Below, piece after piece: positions 63,404 to 64,000 of a DNA stretch of 64,000 nucleotides. Origin of the DNA: Bacteroidales bacterium (lineage in GTDB: Bacteria > Bacteroidota > Bacteroidia > Bacteroidales > UBA932); assembly GCA_017430365.1 (NCBI GenBank), contig JAFRNC010000001.1, forward strand, positions 248,001 through 312,000. Reading direction: 5' to 3'. Numbering within the stretch: the stretch's first letter is position 1; the number at the start of each line of letters is the position of its first letter. The notes under the pieces are model-generated. The model searched no databases. It saw only the letters and a list, made by a program, of their open reading frames with translations, and was not told the origin of the DNA. The position numbers were made by a program, and so were the translations under genes.

Positions 63404-64000
63404 ATGCTTTCTACTTTTCTTCAAACAGCCGTCGATGCCGCCGAGGCAGTCGAAGCCGTTCCCGTCCAGGAGGAACTCTCCTTTTCCCTTATCAGCATGG
63501 CCGCCAAGGGCGGATGGCTGATGCTGGTCCTGCTCGCCCTTTCCATAATCGCCATCTATATCTTCGGCAAGAAGTGGTGGGCCATCCGCAAGGCCGGACA
63601 GATCGACAAGAACTTCATCAAGGACGTGGATAACTATCTCTCCGAGGGCAAGGTCCGTTCCGCAAGGGCTCTCTGCAAGCGCAGCGACACCCCTATCGCC
63701 AGGATGATAGAGAAGGGTGTCGAAAGGATCGACAAGCCGCTGGGCGACATCCGCATCGCGGTTGAGAACGTGGCCAACGTCGAGGTCGCGAACCTCGAGA
63801 AGGGGCTTCCCGTTCTGGCGACAATCGCCGGCGGCGCTCCGATGATCGGTTTCCTCGGCACCGTGATGGGTATGGTCCAGGCCTTCTTCAATATGGCCCA
63901 GGCCGGCAACAACATCGACATCACCCTGCTGTCGGGAGGTATCTACACGGCCATGATCACCACCGTGGGCGGCCTTATCGTAGGTATCCTCGCATACTTC
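63404..64000 (+). CDS. MotA/TolQ/ExbB proton channel family protein (3' cut by window)
   Basis: 199 residues are visible from ATG 63404 to the window edge without a stop. An N-terminal helix at about 38-57 (WLMLVLLALSIIAIYIF) is followed by a cytoplasmic loop and the second helix region with the family signature LEKGLPVLATIAGGAPMIGF and LGTVMGMVQAFF, then a third helix starting TAMITTVGGLIVGILAYF. With an ExbD/TolR partner, probably just outside the window, it would pass proton-motive force to TonB or Tol proteins, such as to power the SusC transporter. The true partner is not visible. Confidence 0.9.
   Translation, partial: MLSTFLQTAVDAAEAVEAVPVQEELSFSLISMAAKGGWLMLVLLALSIIAIYIFGKKWWAIRKAGQIDKNFIKDVDNYLSEGKVRSARALCKRSDTPIARMIEKGVERIDKPLGDIRIAVENVANVEVANLEKGLPVLATIAGGAPMIGFLGTVMGMVQAFFNMAQAGNNIDITLLSGGIYTAMITTVGGLIVGILAYF

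Overview
The window is a gene-dense, GC-rich stretch of chromosome from a member of the Bacteroidota, most likely a Bacteroidales gut-type anaerobe. The evidence is a SusC/SusD pair, a PorV/PorQ-like protein with a protease carrying a type IX secretion-like C-terminal domain, a Bat (aerotolerance) operon, a GH97 enzyme, and many upstream sites matching the Bacteroidota promoter pattern TTTG-N19-21-TAnnTTTG. The genus cannot be fixed from sequence alone. An Alistipes-like or Cryptobacteroides-like lineage would fit the base composition, but that is a guess. No stretch over 300 bases lacks a gene; the longest gap is the 282 bases between susC and murI.

Left part (1-13.7 kb). A partial 2-oxoacid:ferredoxin oxidoreductase alpha subunit and its beta subunit are followed by NADP-type glutamate dehydrogenase. 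Next come an unusual structured intergenic region and a small AT-richer toxin-antitoxin pair. Two minus-strand units follow: secreted hypothetical - subtilisin-like protease - PorV/PorQ-like protein, and SusC - SusD - Calx-beta lipoprotein. Together these could let the cell cut proteins outside, import peptides and ferment glutamate through 2-oxoglutarate; this is an inference from co-location.

Core block (13.9-31.4 kb). murI is on the plus strand. On the minus strand runs the classic translation/transcription cluster, in transcription order tRNA-Thr(TGT), tRNA-Tyr, tRNA-Gly, tRNA-Thr(GGT), tuf, tRNA-Trp, secE, nusG, rplK, rplA, rplJ, rplL, rpoB, rpoC, then a gamma-carbonic-anhydrase-like gene. 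It has a near-consensus promoter and two internal terminator-like hairpins (tuf/tRNA-Trp and rplL/rpoB). purA and dxs lie upstream as a separate pair.

Middle (31.5-47.7 kb). Two tandem MFS transporters; lysS - trmH-type methylase - aroE - membrane-anchored HTH protein - ssb on the minus strand; divergent recJ followed by a plus-strand run of exported proteins (small secreted protein, phosphodiesterase-type hydrolase, two thioredoxin-fold lipoproteins, PAP2 phosphatase).

Right part (44.9-64 kb). rluB-type pseudouridine synthase - era - parC/gyrA-type topoisomerase - aroK - GH97 on the minus strand; an ABC permease and a nitroreductase lipoprotein on the plus strand; then the minus-strand Bat operon moxR - DUF58 - membrane protein - batA - batB - batC - batD/batE, in which batD and batE are fused into one reading frame. 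truA and a partial TolQ/ExbB-type proton channel end the window.

No CRISPR array, insertion sequence, prophage or rRNA was seen. No wholly new system stands out. The best leads are the structured region after gdhA, a small family of stop-codon-proximal hairpins, the BatD-BatE fusion, and the protease/SusCD/glutamate neighbourhood.
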